This document shows positions 43,161-57,339 of a stretch of 64,000 nt of DNA, one piece after another (position 1 is the first letter of the stretch; every line of letters begins with the position of its first letter). This DNA is from Datnioides undecimradiatus (taxonomy: Eukaryota > Chordata > Actinopteri > Lobotiformes > Datnioididae): assembly GCA_008933995.1 (NCBI GenBank), contig WARS01000051.1, forward strand, positions 3,534,001-3,598,000, in the 5' to 3' direction. A program made the position numbers and the translations under genes. The notes under the pieces are model-generated. The model made no database searches, was not told the origin of the DNA, and saw nothing but the letters and a program-made list of their open reading frames with translations.

Positions 43161-43400
43161 CATTAAATTTATATTGCACTTTACAGGACGCTCTAAGAAT
43201 CTTTTACAACATAAGCAAACAGAAATTTAACAAGAAGCTTAGAAGGGGTGAGTGAGATGAAATTGGGGGAGCTGTCAGAGAAAGGCAAGTTTGAAGAGGT
43301 GTGTTTTTAGAGCTTGTTTGAAGGTGGTGAGCGAGGTTGGGTGTTTGATGTGGTTGGGGAAGAAAATTATTTTGTGCACACAACAACAAGGGAAATTATG
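43160..43400. repeat. Fragment of a dispersed teleost repeat
   Basis: AAATTTATATTGCACTTTAC and GTGTTTTTAGAGCTTGTTTG with GGTGGTGAGCGAGG resemble blocks of a common dispersed fish repeat. Boundaries and class are not clear from the sequence. Confidence 0.35.
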
Positions 43401-46400
43401 GTCAACTTGCTGTTTTCTCAGGCGCAACCATGTATAGTATATAGTATTGATCTTGTGTATCCATTCTCCTTTTCTTTATTTTAACAAAACAAATAATACA
43501 ATATATGATTTAAATATCTTTGAATACATGTGTCTAAATGATTTGTGTGACAATAAATGGAAAACAAATTACAAAGCAAAAGGAATGAGCCATAATTTAT
43601 CAAGGGGTAAAAGGTAAACTTCGCTAACTAACACAGTGAAAATTTTAAAATTAGTAAAATGTGTTATCGGTTTTGTTTTTGAGTCTGTCTGTCATCAGGA
43701 AACACAGAATTTTTTTTTTACATCAGGATATGAAAATGCCCAGGAAATGACAGATACTCAGAGGAGTTTTACAAAACCTTCAAACTATTTGGTCAAATTT
43801 TGTGTGAATTTTTAATGGATTTTGATAAAAGTGCGTCCTCCCTTATGGCACTCTTCAATTCTGAGCTTACTGAGTGTAGCTCAAACAAACTAATTTCTTT
43901 AAGTTGTTATCAGTTGGTTTTTTTTGTTTTTTTCAAAACTAAAAAATAACCATATTTACTACATTTTAAACTTGTCAGATAAAACAGCTATTATGCACTT
44001 TATCAAATAAAGTGTGACTTGAGTTTGTTAGATGCCTCATCAAAGAGCAAAAGTTAATGTTATACCTAATTTTAAATTGTCATATATATATATGAAATAA
44101 TACAAGAAATGTGCAAAATGTACAATCAATAAATTGTTAGAATCAATGTGTTGTTATCTGAAATAGTCATTTTGAAGAGAGCTGAAAGATCAACTCTTTT
44201 AGAAATTAGATTAGATTTCCACAAATATTTGCCTTTGTCAAAAACATGTCACCTTTTTCAATGGTAATTGTTGAAATTTTACAACCAGTCTGTAGGCTAA
44301 ATAAAATGATCTAGAATCCTAATTACCCATGTTGAAAGTTTTTAACCATTGCTCTCATTTTCACTTACTGTGTACTTGAGGTATAGGCACATTGGAGGAA
44401 GAGAAATCCAAATGTTCCTTTTACATTATTCAGTCATACCAGTACAAAACAGTTCCAATACACTTGATGCCCATTGAGGCATAGCAAGGAAGTGGTTGGA
44501 CTAAAGTCATCAAAGGATCCATGAAAGACCATCCTCCAACCCTCTACTTTAAGGTTTCCAACTATATGCCTGTGGGATAATATTGCATGTTAATAAAACT
44601 ACAAGAAGAATTGCCACCATGGTAAATAATGTTCGTACAGAATGGGTTCCTTACTCACTTAACTAGTTTAAATTACATATTTAAAAACTCTCTTTCCAGA
44701 GAGAATATGCTCATTACACAAGCAAATGCCCTGGTCAGACCTCAGAGGGTTGTTCTAATAGTAATACTATTTACACCAAGATCTGCTCATTATCCAGGAC
44801 AAAAGGAATATCATTATTTTTCAGTGCTGAAAAATCATGGGGGTATGTGTTTAATCTCTGTATCCTTCCAATAGATTTGCTTTACATGTAAAGGTATGTT
44901 AAATGCATTGTACTGTATTTCTGTGTGCAATTTAAACACATTGTCACATTGTGTTAAAAGCTAGTAAGCTTTTCTACTAGAGAAAGAATATATATAAAAG
45001 CATACATAACTGTATTATCATAATCTGTTTTCAAAGAACAGAAATATCACAGAACTATAATATTAGGAAATACTCACCATAATTGATTGGGAGTTTGAAT
45101 ATTGTAAATTCATTGTTGAATTGCGTGGTGGGTTAGCTTTGAAAGATTTCTAAGAATATCAGTTGAGGCATTAGACATTTAGGCAGATATTAGACAGGTC
45201 AGTGGTCCAATTTCAAGTTGCTGTCTGCACTTGTACAATGTATTCCTGATCCTAGAGTAGAGCTGTTCTTAGCCAATTAATTTGAAGGGATAAACAGTAC
45301 GTAATTTGCTCATGTAGTATGTTCTACTGACAGCAACCAGGACCAGTTCTGATTGTTGGGGGTACTCTTGAGGTAAACATAGCCCTTGTTCACCTCCAAT
45401 GATCTTGAGATTTTATATAAATTGATGATGGATCAAAACCACTCATATACTATATATATGTGCACATGAACTTCCTTGACTTTTAGTCCCTTCTAACTGC
45501 TGGCTAATTGAAATAAACAACAACAAAAATCTGTTTGCATACAGCAAGGTGAGAATAATCTTTCCAAAAACATGCTATTATATCCCATGCTGTCATTTTT
45601 TCTTCTAATGTTCAGCACACACTGAATTGCCCTGGTGAAAAAAAAATAGTAATGTCCTCCTCATTACCATGAACTTGCAGTAAAAAACTGAACTTGAAAA
45701 AGAAGGTGATGATAAAAATCATGTCTACATTGCTAGAATTCAAACAAAACTGTAAAGCTGTCCTTAAAAGTACTTGATTTTGTTTTGTCCTTTTTCACAA
45801 TTCTGTTTATCAGTAGAATATCCTAATCAAGTTAAGTGAAGATTTTGTCTTTGTTCTCTTGGAAGCAGTTGAACAAACACTTTTGGTCGTGGTCATTTCC
45901 ACTCATAGGTCAGGGATTTTATTTAATTACTTAAAGGGGGGTAATAATTTGGACCTTAACTGTTTTATTACTTCTCATGTAACAGTTAGTGAACCTTACT
46001 ACCCGACTTTTTACATTTTCCATCCTATTATAACGTCGTAATGTTAATCTGTAGTTCTTATGCAATGCATCCCCCCACCCCTAACCCCATTTTTATTGGT
46101 TTCCATATAACAAGGGTGCCACAGATTAAACCCAAATAAATCATCCCAGTATCTTACAGACGAAATGGAGCCACATAATAAAGCATTGGCAGAATGGCAA
46201 TAATCACATTTTTCTGACCCAGCAGGGGTTTGAATAATATAATGTATAATATTGTGGCAGCACAGCATATAGATTAAGTATTACTTCCTGTGTTCTCCAG
46301 GGGTTGTTTTGATTTAAAAAACGACATCCATTTTATCAGCCTCTTAAGTGAGATGTGTAACAAGTGAAACCAGGGTTGGACCCAAAAGCAGTACACGGAC

Positions 46401-46780
46401 AAATGGACACAAAATACCTTTAATATTAAAGTAGTTTTTGTACACAAGAGGTGAGTCAATGAGGAAACAGTACAAAAATGGAAGATAAAAGGTAAGGTCA
46501 GGTTCAGATCAGGTTCAATACATGTAAGGCACAAGGAAGACTTATGAGGAAACAGTGCTGGTGCAAGGAGATGAAAGATGAACTGGCACAGAAAGGAGGG
46601 AAGGGAATACTTTGGGCAAGAAGTGGAGAACCTTAAATGAAACAACTAGTGAGTAACAAAATTAAACAGGAAAACAAGACATTAAACATTAGCAAAAATA
46701 AAAAAAAACACCTATTGTGTTGTTTGTATTATATTTGCTACGTTGGTTTCTGACACCTCTATCTTATCATCATGATCAAT
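43401..46780. other. AT-rich intergenic DNA
   Basis: No gene or well-defined element recognised. A short purine-rich stretch at 46370-46640 (GGGTTGGACCCAAAAGCAG and following) may be an old dispersed repeat. Confidence 0.4.
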
Positions 46781-47269
46781 ACTTTCCTTAAAAACCTGAT
46801 GTATATGACTTGATTGCCCTCTAGTGGATTATCATTTCACTGCAGGCAGTGGAAGGGCTTTTTTTGGCCTTTTCAAAATGGCCGCTGTCATTAAATCATC
46901 CACACACTTTTGGCAGGAAAATCTTTGCTAATTTTCAAGAAGTTACAGTAAGAATAACATTTATATTGTTACTCATATTTTATGTATTGAAAAAAAAATC
47001 ATAATTACTTACTAATTCATTCTTTATATTACAGTAAAATCATGTTAAAAAATGCGTGTATCAAATTTGATACCGCAGGTATAAAAGGTGCTTTATCCCT
47101 AACGGTCATGTCACATGTAACGTAATCAATATCATGCCTACCACAATACAAACAGACACTATTTTGATGATTTAATTAATCTAATTAATGACTGAAATGC
47201 TATCTTAAAATACATTTTGGCTGTTTTCACAATAGCAATAGCTATGTTATATTGACCAGTTTGTTATGT

Positions 47270-48250
47270 GTGTATTTTTAGATGCCAAAAGGAATAGAGG
47301 AAGAAGAGGAAAAAGAAAGTTAATTGAAAATGTCATAAACATGATAATAGATGACAACTGAAGTGACATGGAGGGGAAGATGATCAGCAACATGAGGAGG
47401 AATGGACTCCTCAGGCCATGCATGAAGTTCAGATAGCAGGAAACTGCAGAATAAACAAACCTATACAGTGTACAAAAAGAGGGCAACTCAGTAAACACAT
47501 ATGCCAAAGAGATAGAGCAGGTTCTATGTACATGTATATGGGGTTAGTACAGATGTCCTGTGTGAGAGCCTATTGGGTGATAGAGACAAAGCTCCCTGCA
47601 TTTTGTGATGTGATATCTCGAGATTGGTTTCTGAAATTACTGACACTGATTCACTTTAAGGACAACCTCAGTGTGTCTAATGATGGAAAGAAAAAAAACA
47701 TGGTTACAAAAAGTTAGAGAACAATTTCTCTGCATATCCCCCGAAGAATGCCATGCAGTTGATGAAATTATAGTGCCATTCAAGGGAAAATCAATGGATG
47801 TCAGAGTGAACCAGGACAACGACATCATTGTAAGATGATACGATAACAAAGCAGAATCTGATTTCCTCTTTTGTTGGCATTGAATCTGTGGGAACTGTGA
47901 AATGCTGGGATTGCAAATCCAAAACTCACGTAATTGTTCCCAGACGTGCCATTTTTGAAACATATAAGAAGATCATGGGAGGTATTGATCTCTTTGATAT
48001 GCTGTCTGCACTTTACAAGTTCAGCTTTAGATCCCGAAGATGTTACATGTACCATGTGGCACACTGTTACAGTGGACGTCATCAATGTGTGGAACCTCTA
48101 CAGAAGAGACCAGAAGAAGCTAGAGCCCCAAATAAACCTCGTGTCCCAATCTGCCAAAGGACTGGGCTCACCATGAGTAGGGAGCACCCTGGTGAGCCAT
48201 ACTGCTGTGGACACAGATCACTAGGACTTTGTCTCTCAATTTAATTTGCC
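47270..48250 (+). pseudogene. piggyBac (PGBD-type) transposase relic
   Basis: Three blocks of a piggyBac transposase appear in order on the plus strand in different frames. The first is LPAFCDVISRDWFLKLLTLI and HFKDNLSVSNDGKKKN (47590-47700). The second is SPEECHAVDEIIVPFKGKS, with a catalytic-type Asp (about 47735-47790). The third is KKIMGGIDLFDMLSALYKF (about 47967-48025), then VINVWNLYRRDQKKL. Numerous stops and frameshifts show it is dead. I could not find TTAA-flanked ends. Confidence 0.75.
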
Positions 48251-50481
48251 TCTCGAACCACTGCCTGAACCTAAGAGTGTGGTAGCTTTAGCTGGCAGAC
48301 TACTGACCCAAATTACTCATTGCACTTAAATTACACAACCCACAAATAAACTGATCTAATTCCTCAGAGGGGGTTGCATATTGTGTGGTGGGAATGGCTG
48401 GATAGGAAGTGGAAAGGGTAGTCCAGGAGGTGCTGGAGAACCATCTGATTCCTGAAGATTGTCCTCCATGTTGTCTGTAATGATTCTGTTGGGATCTTGT
48501 TTTGTTTTTCTGTTTTGTGTTTAAGATAAAATCCTGGTCTCTCTTCCACTATGCTGCCAGATAATTCTGTCACATGTGGCAGTGCCACCTTAGTTGTCTT
48601 TCTCTTGCAAGTTGCTGCCTCTGTTGTTTTGTTTTGACGTTTTCGTCTTCTTTGTGCAGAATCTCTAAGAGGGCCTCATTGCAGATCTCCTGTGTCTCTT
48701 GTGTTAGTTAATATGCATGTCTGACAAATCCAAGAGCACCTAAGAACAGTCAGCCTGTTTCCAAGTCCAAGCCTTGTTTTTGTTATGCTTCTCTCTTGTT
48801 TACCTGAATGTATTTTGTAACCTTTAATCTTGCACAGTAATTCATATTTGCAGGGCAGCTAGATGAATGATGATGTATAAAGAATGTAAAGTTGATATAT
48901 GCTTTGTAACTTTTTGCTTATGTGAGAACTCAAAAATCAATAAACCATATTGGCAAAAAAATAAAATGTATTGTTTACTTGTCATTAGTTCAAGTCATTA
49001 TCCATAAATAATTTAAGACAATATTTACAAGTACACACACAAAGAGAGATGCCTATTTAAGACCTTGCTAACAGCAAAATGGGCAATAATTCATAATGTA
49101 TTGAAACAACCAGCACAGAGACTGACAATGTTGGTAATTTATTTCAACAGTATAACATCACACATGTAACATTGTTCAAAACACGAGAATAAATAACATT
49201 CAACTTAACAAGAAATTATAAAATAAAATAAATACTAGTAGACTATCAGCATTGGAGATGATGTATACTTGCTTGATGTAAACTGGCTGTTGTGTCTCCC
49301 ATCTGCTGTGTTCCATCATTCCTTGAGTTCTGGCAGGAGCAGTGGTACTTTATTCCCTGTCCTCAAAATGGCCTCCTTCTGTCTCTGTGGCTGTGGTTCC
49401 TTTTTGGCATTGTTCACTGTGGGACTTCAAAGCCTAATTCAGTTGCCTGCTTGCCTAGCTCCGGTTCTGATGTTCACTTGGGTGCTGCTTTCCAGCAGCA
49501 TCCTCCACTGGGTCCCCCAACCCTGAAAGTCTCCACCTCTAAGTGGTCTAAAGTTGTGCTTTCAGTGTGAACAATGACACTCCTCTGATGCTCAAAGCCC
49601 CCAGGCCAGGTGGAGTATTTCTTGTTAAAAGAAAAAGGTTTAAGTTGCAACATCCTCTCGATACTTCCTGGTGACAATGACAAGGCACAACTTCTGAGTT
49701 TTTTTGTGTTACTAATCATCAAATTAAAACTTGTTAAAACTAATGGTTTAGTCAATAATTAGCGTATACTAAAATGTCCAACTGTGACCTGTGTTCTATG
49801 TAAGTGTTTTATGGAAAAATACTTTAAAAGTTGTCATTTTAATGCAGAGAGTATGTGTGTTCAAATTTAATCATTTAACATTTTCAGCAATCTTCATGTA
49901 AAGAACTGTATCACCAGAAAAAAACAGGGAAAAAATATCTTTAAGCTCTAGACAAGTGATTGACATAGATTGACAAGAGTGGCACCTCATGAGGACTTCA
50001 CAAGACATCAGTGGCTACAAACAGAGTTTAACATCCTACAGTCTGTATTTTTGTAGCAGTGTGCTTTTTAGATGTTTAAAAACACACATGGGCTACAAAA
50101 GAGCCACTTTGGTTAAGTCTGGTGAAGTCTTAATTTTTTATGATGTTTTTCATATACCTAAGTGTATCCTTTCCTTTAATTTTCTAGTTTTTATGACACT
50201 TTTATTCACTTAAAATGCACTCTGTCTTTGTTCCTTGTAGGACCTAAATGTCTCCTAAGACATAATTTTATAGTACATATTTAGTTTATATTTGATATGC
50301 AATAATAGGTATTTCAGTATTGAGAGATATGTTATAATAAGTTCACAATTTAAGTAATTAAAATGTTTCATATTGTTTTAAGGCTTATATGTTTATCTTG
50401 TTGGTAACACGTTGATACATGCTGTTTGCACAGCTCTGAGGCTGCTACTGGATACCTGCATTTATTTTGGGATTAATAAAG

Positions 50482-50519
<38 letters not shown>

Positions 50520-50600
50520 CACTCCTCATTTGCAAAATACAGTAAAACGTTTAACGCAGCTGCTTCTTGGAATTCTCAGCACGTCACCTTGTAACCCTAA
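48251..50600. other. Intergenic DNA with a LINE tail
   Basis: No gene recognised. A GC-richer stretch at 49290-49640 has open frames on both strands (minus-strand stretch with PFSFNKKYSTWPGGFEHQ) but no family resemblance or splice sites that I can support. Confidence 0.35.
50412..50519 (+). repeat. LINE-like tail with (ATCT)n
   Basis: GGGATTAATAAAGTATCTAT followed by about nine ATCT units (50482-50519) is a typical 3' end of a teleost Rex/RTE-type LINE or dependent SINE. Confidence 0.55.
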
Positions 50601-50601
50601 C

Positions 50602-50611
50602 GGGGGGGGGG

Positions 50612-50647
<36 letters not shown>
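50602..50647 (+). repeat. G13 run followed by (AG)n
   Basis: Thirteen G bases (50602-50614) run directly into about sixteen AG units, giving an uninterrupted polypurine tract about 110 bp upstream of a promoter-like region. Confidence 0.95.
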
Positions 50648-50651
<4 letters not shown>

Positions 50652-50719
50652 GTGGAGGGGGAGGTCTGCAGTGATGCTGAGCCGATCCAGTGACTCCAGT
50701 ATGCAAGCTTGACGTAGAG

Positions 50720-50902
50720 AACTGGGAGAGGCGGGGCTTGTGGTTCGTGTCAATTCTCTAGTGGATCATCTACTGAGCCGTTCTGTCTGTCTTTCATTCA
50801 TCACCGGAACTGTGCAGCTCGTGCATCAGTCGTGATACTGTCTCCCATCCTGTCTCCTCCGACCACCGACACCAAGGACACCACCGCCAGTCATCATACG
50901 CG
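50720..50902 (+). other. Candidate promoter and first exon of an unidentified plus-strand gene
   Basis: A GC box (AGGCGGGGC, about 50729-50737) precedes a C-rich, CpG-containing stretch (50780-50900) that ends in a strong donor, ACGCG|GTAAGA, at 50902/50903. There is no ATG-initiated frame of note, so it would be a 5' UTR exon. The gene body would lie to the right, beyond a long first intron. I cannot name the gene. Confidence 0.4.
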
Positions 50903-51229
50903 GTAAGACCCGCAAAGCAGACGGCTCACTAGTGGCTTCGTTTTAGATAATGGACAGTTCGGTGTTGTCCGATTGCGTGTCTAAAGGCAAATTACCAGCC
51001 TTTAACATACCTATATTCGACGGTGTTTAGGAGGCCCGCCTGGTTCATTGTTGCATATCAGATTGTATAATATTGTTTGATTTTAATCTTCACTGGTATT
51101 ATGTAATATGCTTAAATTGTGTTGTAGGCTTCTCAGCAATGGGGATAGTGACCTTGTTGGATTATTTACGCTCCTTTTCATCGTCTCAGCTCGGTTATAG
51201 CAAATGACGACACACACCACTGCTGAAGC

Positions 51230-51322
51230 TTACACACAGAGCAAAGTCGAAGAGCATCATTGAAAAGAGGCCGTTTTCCGCGTCGTTGCTACTTGAACAC
51301 ATTGCTAAACGTATAATGTCCG
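51230..51322 (+). other. Candidate alternative first exon with ATG
   Basis: A CpG-containing stretch (CCGTTTTCCGCGTCGTTGC) ends with ATGTCCG|GTAAGG, where ATG is at 51316-51318 and the donor at 51323. It could be an alternative or second 5' exon of the same plus-strand gene. Confidence 0.3.
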
Positions 51323-51323
51323 G

Positions 51324-54300
51324 TAAGGTCATTTTGCTCACATTCAGTTTAGCCTAGTTCATTCATCCTAGCGGCTTAGTTATTCTTACAATACAACATA
51401 ATGGAAGATGAGCACATACATAAACTCAAGATATGTAAAAACGTAATATACAATAGAAGAAGTGTGTAAAGGCAAAAGGCATTTAAACTGTTTTTAAGAG
51501 GCTATAATATTTGTGGGCTTGCTTGTATATTGGTTAACATTTTTTGTTATTGAAATTTAGGAGAAAAATATCACTAATTCAACTTAATTCAATAGCAGAA
51601 TGCAGTCTGCAGCAGTGACTTTAAATCCAGTCAGTCAAGCTTAAACCAAACCAGAACAACCCAGAGTTGAATAGGAACCTATTTTACCAATCAAACTATA
51701 GTGACAACTGACTATGGTTAATTTAGGGAATGTACTATATGTACTATACTGTGTTATTAGATTAATCAGTTAGTTGATAGACAAAATGGAATAACTTAAT
51801 ATGGGAATACTTATTTAATTTAGTTTTGAATTGAATTTTGTTTTTGACTGTTCCCTCAAATTTTTACTAATGTTTTACTGAGATGTATTGGTCATCAAAA
51901 TAATATTTTGTTACAGCCTAGACTAATATGCTGATTTTGGTTTCACAGATCATTGGGTTATTCATTTTATCCATATATTTTCAGAAAATAGTAAAAATTG
52001 CCTCACACATTTCCCCTTAAGCCCACGTTTATGTCTTCAACTTTTCTCCTACCAGCAGTCCAAAACACAAAGACATTGTATGATGTATAATTTATTTTCT
52101 GTTGAATTATCAACTAAGTGATTAGTCATGTCAGCTCTTAATAGAATTAATTGTAAAATACATTGCAATATTTATTGAATTCCTTCTATTCTGAGAGGTT
52201 GTGCATTTTGATGTTAATTGTTTGTGTTGAAGAGGTTTCTTTAAGACTCTAGTTGTAATAAAAATGTTTTTGGGTGACAAAATAACATCTTATTATTGGT
52301 TGTGTGTAATAATGAGCATACAGTCTGTAGCTATTTGGATTTTTTTCAGGGTTCTTGTTTTCCAGTCTAACTAGACAGCCAGACACACTGGGACTCAACC
52401 AGTCCAAAATATCTCTGACCAGAATTGGTAGCTATAGTGTGGGCTCTTTCTGATTCTGCATAATATTGCAGGGTTATGAAATGATGGCTGTTTTGCGCAA
52501 TTTATTGTTAATTGTCCAAGTGATTATAACTTATTAAATGCTTCAAGCACAGTGCAAGCACAACATGTTTTGATACAGTCAATCATTTGATAAAATTGGG
52601 TCTGCCAATTTGGACCTATGGATGGCAGGTGAGGATGAGGTCTGCAGCCACCAGCAATGATACCTTGTCCTCAGGGTTGTTCTATTTAAACCATTCAGCT
52701 AAAGAAACCAGGGTTTAACTTGAGCCTCTTCTTCCCTAAACATGAGAACATGATCCAGAACCTCCCATATTGGTATAGGTTCTTATTCAGTTAGTTGGCA
52801 CTTGGTAGGTATTATAAAAGCTTCACTGCTTCTGCTACACTGCCTTTTTTAAGACAGTTGCTACATAAATTTGAATTGTGTCAGTACGTTTTTTTAGCAT
52901 ATCTGAAACCAGTTTGTGAGCTACCACTCTCTAAGGAGTGCATTGTCACCCTTAATTATACTTAATTAGACAACAAAACACAAACATCTTATGGCAGTTA
53001 AAGATAATACTCCAGTGTGTGGAATGTTTCTTTATTTAGAGGCTTTATATCAAACCAGTAAGACACTTGGGCCTAATTTGGTCTAGATTCTCTTGAAACA
53101 TGATTCTGAACCTCACAGAGTGGGATTAATGTCATATGTAACTGGGCTAACTATGTTGAACAGGTTTTAGCTTTTGAATGCTGTTCAATTTATATATCAT
53201 CTAGTCCTGGCCTATTACACTGGGGAACACAATTTTTGTTGAGTTAGGTCTGACAGCTGTTTTTAACTAATTTTTGGGTGCGGAATCCAAAACTGATCTC
53301 AGTTTTTCTCTATCACGTCAAGTTTTTGAACTATAGGATCCCCGTTTTCTTAAAACATATGAAAAATACTGTACTTAACAGATATGTGCTTGTTTTATAA
53401 AACTTTTCAAATATTGACATACAGTGAAATATGAAAGAAACAGGCATGACTGCAATGTTTAACAGTATTATGTTTTTACAAAGGATATGGCTACTGTAAT
53501 TATAATTGTGTGCAAGTAGTTAAGGTAAAAATTTACGTTTATAGCTCTTTCTGGAGTGTTCAACTTGAGGACTATCACGTTTGATGCTCCAACAATAGTC
53601 AGCCATCATATGTACGCTACTACTACTACTACTACTACAGCTAATCAGTGGAATTTTGCTTATCTGGAGGGTAAGCTGTGGAGAAAAAACTTGACGTGCT
53701 AGAAAAAAACTGACTGCAATTTTGGAATCAGCATGCCAATTTTAGTTGTAATCAGCATAAAAATCTAACTCAACAGAAATTTTTTTTCAAATTATTCCCC
53801 AGTGTTATGAGTGCAAAAAATGCTGGCTGGCCCCAATGGTGTTCAGGAAATCTCTATGGTACTTTTAAATGTTGCTTATCTAAAAAATATTTTGATGTGA
53901 AATAATGCAGAGGGATCTGTAAAGCATGTACATCATTTTGGACCAAAGTCATCTTTTTTCATCAATATATAGCATTACACATGGCTATAACATATTGTTA
54001 TTCCACACTGAGATCATGCCACACTATAAACACAAGCTGTCACAGAGGGATGTCTCATAGGACAGCTTGAAGGCTGTCCTACTGCAGTATCATCGTATGA
54101 GTACTGGATTTTGTGAATTTTTGATGGCTTTAAATAAATGGAAAGTACTGCAGAAGTGGCAACAAACTGTTTCAAAATGGCTATGAAACCACCATTGTCT
54201 GCTGTATGACTAAAATCCTACATTATCACTAACACTTTGAAATCTGCTTAAAAATAAATCCCTTTGTATCTGCTTAAATCCATCAATGAACAGCCAGGAG

Positions 54301-57300
54301 TACTGTCGATATGCAGTATGCAGCTGAACTGAGTCTTACAATGCAGTAAAAACACAGCTACTCATTACTGATAATAAATGGACAGTTAAAACTTGCTACA
54401 GTTAGTATGTGAACAATGTTGGCATTAATCTCAAAGGTATAGCTGAAATTGACAGAACTAGTTTTAGCAGCACCTCATCATTAAGTGCCAGATAAGTGCC
54501 AGATTTGACCACCTACTAGTGGTAGATGTAATCAGGGACTCACTAGAGTCATTAGTATTCATTTACTACCATGACCATGAGAATTTATTTTGGTCTATCC
54601 ATTAGTCGTGGACAGACACCTCTTTTTACTCTCAGATCATACAAAAATCCACTCATTATTCAAAAGTGCAATACTCAACAATGTAGACATCTATGAAATT
54701 TTGGCCACTATAAGAATGTGAGTAGATTAAGACAAGAAATGAACAGACATGGATCCTAGCTTTTTATGTCTCCTGTACCCTTAACACTTGTTCATTTGGA
54801 TAATTTTTATACTTGTAAAGCATGTATGATTTTTTTTCAAAATGGGCATGTCTGATCTTGATTGATAAGTGTAAAAATGCACGAGTTTGGACTCTAGGAC
54901 AATTGGTTCATTTAAGATTTAATGACAGCATTATATTGTTAATATGCAATGATGTGCCATTAATGCTCAGGTATTTTCTTGCATCACTGTGTTGTTTTAG
55001 TTTGTATGTAGGCTGGAACAATAATTGTGGTAGATATATTGTCTGTAGGTATAAAAGCAGCATCATGTGATCAGCAAACAAGCAGCATGCCACATCTGTC
55101 ATAGGTTCCTTTAAGTACAATATCCTCCTTTTAGCTTCACTTTCCACCTAATCCTAAGCCTGCTTAATTAACCACTGTTAACTGTGCTAACATTTGCTAA
55201 AATAGCTGCCTGTTGTTGGAAATTATGTGAATGAGAGCATACAATTAATACAATACAATTAAAACAATGCTGTAAAATGGCTAAAAAGGTCTGCAGAGCT
55301 TAGAGGAACTGCAGAGTTGATGGTAATGGGTTTGTCACTGTGGGTTTGCCACCATGAGTGACTTCTTTCACATTGGTCATAATTATAATGTAGATATAAA
55401 ACTACTGAAAGAAGAAAGAGTGTTGTTCAAAGCGGCGACCATCCACCTTGTTATCATCATCATTATTGCCATCATCATCATTACAAACACAGTGTTATGT
55501 TACATATTAGTAAATTAGTAATTAGTCACAGTTACCGGTTACAACTCATAATGGAATCATTTTATAAATAACTAATTAGTTACTGGGGAAAGAAATGTTT
55601 GTGTTACTGTGTCTGCTTCATTTCTCTAGCTATATTATTTTGGTGGTTTTTTTGCACTGTGTGATACATGACAGCTTTCAAATGTTATCTCTCATTGTAC
55701 CTTTAATCAATTAAGTAATTGGAGTTACTAACACTCCTGACCACCAAAGTACAGCAGGGACAGCAACCTGTAAAATATGCCTTTCTTGGTTAGACAGTAG
55801 GATTTAATACAAAACTCACATGATGCTGGATTTACATGTTAACCAAGCTGCATGATAGCTGAGCATGATAACTGACCACAAGGCCAATATTTTCAAGATA
55901 ATATTAACAAATAAGGAGCACAATAAAATTTCAGTAATTATAACAATGTTACAAAAGCAACAACAGTAGTGGAATTACAGTTGTTTTGTAAAGCCTTAAT
56001 TTAAAAGTATAACTCCCAGCACTGTAAATATGCCTCTTTCTTTTGTACGGTAACACACAAATGAAATATTTTCTGTTGTCATGCAAGCTCTTATAGCTGC
56101 TGAAGGGACAGAGAGTGAGAGAGAGAAGTTTGGATGTGATGTGATGTCGTTTGACAGTTTGGTATTTGGAATTGAAAGCATGGAGGCATTATTGTATTAA
56201 TCATGGAAGGGAGAGAAAAAATAGGAAAGCACAACATGGACATCCTATTCTCTTCACTTTTGTCAACACATTTATTCACGCAATCCAATCTCTCTGTCTC
56301 TCTCTTCCCATGTAAACAGGCACTGGATAAGAAAGGGATGTCTATGTAGACAGGGGGACAGGGATATTATGATGTACAAACTACTTTGGAAATTGTTTGT
56401 GTGTTGTCATGCAAGGGAAGTATGGTGTTAAAAGCTTGTTAATATGTTGGATTTTTCTGTGTTATCATGACAATTTGACTGATGCTTATATGTCTTTGCT
56501 GCAATGTCCACCACATTTAATCATAAAAAAGGGGGTTGCCATTAGAGGTCAACTAAGTCATCAAAATTGAAATGTGCAGAACTTTGACTATTGGCTCAAA
56601 TAATGGTCTGTAGCTGTGCAGCTACATTCGTTCTCACAAGGACATACATTTGCATCTGCATACAGGCTTTTTCTTGGTTGTGCTGCCTCTCTATAGCACA
56701 CTCTCTCGCTTTCTTTCAAAACAGAATTCCTGTTGCTTTGTCTGCAGTCTTTCGGCACATGTTATGCAACCACACCACACTATTTAATAATAATAGCGAA
56801 CTGTTATGGAGAAGATAACAAAAAGCCGTTCATCTCAGTTTACCATGAATCAAACAACAATGCAAATTTTTGTAAACTGACCTGTTGGGTAAAACAAAGC
56901 AGCCACTCCTCCATTAACAGAGTGATGATCATATGCATATGCATACACTTTTTTAAGAATCTAATGATGACTGAAGCTATGGTAAACTATGGGACGCTAT
57001 AGTCAGTCAAGAAAATGTTCAGACTACAATACAGTGTATTTCATTTGGAACAAGCAACACAACCAGATTGACATAGTAACAGACACACTGTAACAGAGAG
57101 ACAAAACTATACCAAAAAAGTGACACTATGACTTGCAACAGCAACAAGCATGCTGTAATAGACAGAGAAAACAATTTTATTAGAGAAACAAGACAGAACT
57201 ATCCACTAACTGATGGTTCTATCTTGTTGTTGTAGAAAGGCAGAATAGAAGCCTAGTCTACAGCTAGAACCTAGTGACTTAACAGCAGTCTTTGCAATAC

Positions 57301-57330
57301 AAGAGTCTGCAGTCTCTGAGACAGGGCCTT
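51324..57330. other. AT-rich non-coding DNA, possible long intron
   Basis: No exon, RNA gene or mobile element recognised in about 6 kb. There is a (CTA)n tract at 53617-53638. If the exons near 50.9-51.3 kb are real, this is their first intron. Confidence 0.4.
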
Positions 57331-57339
57331 AGGGAAGTA

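Noticed and set aside
49269-49755. Open frames on both strands at 49.3-49.75 kb, considered as a small gene
   Set aside because: No family resemblance, no supported splice sites, and mutually overlapping frames. Left as unresolved intergenic DNA.
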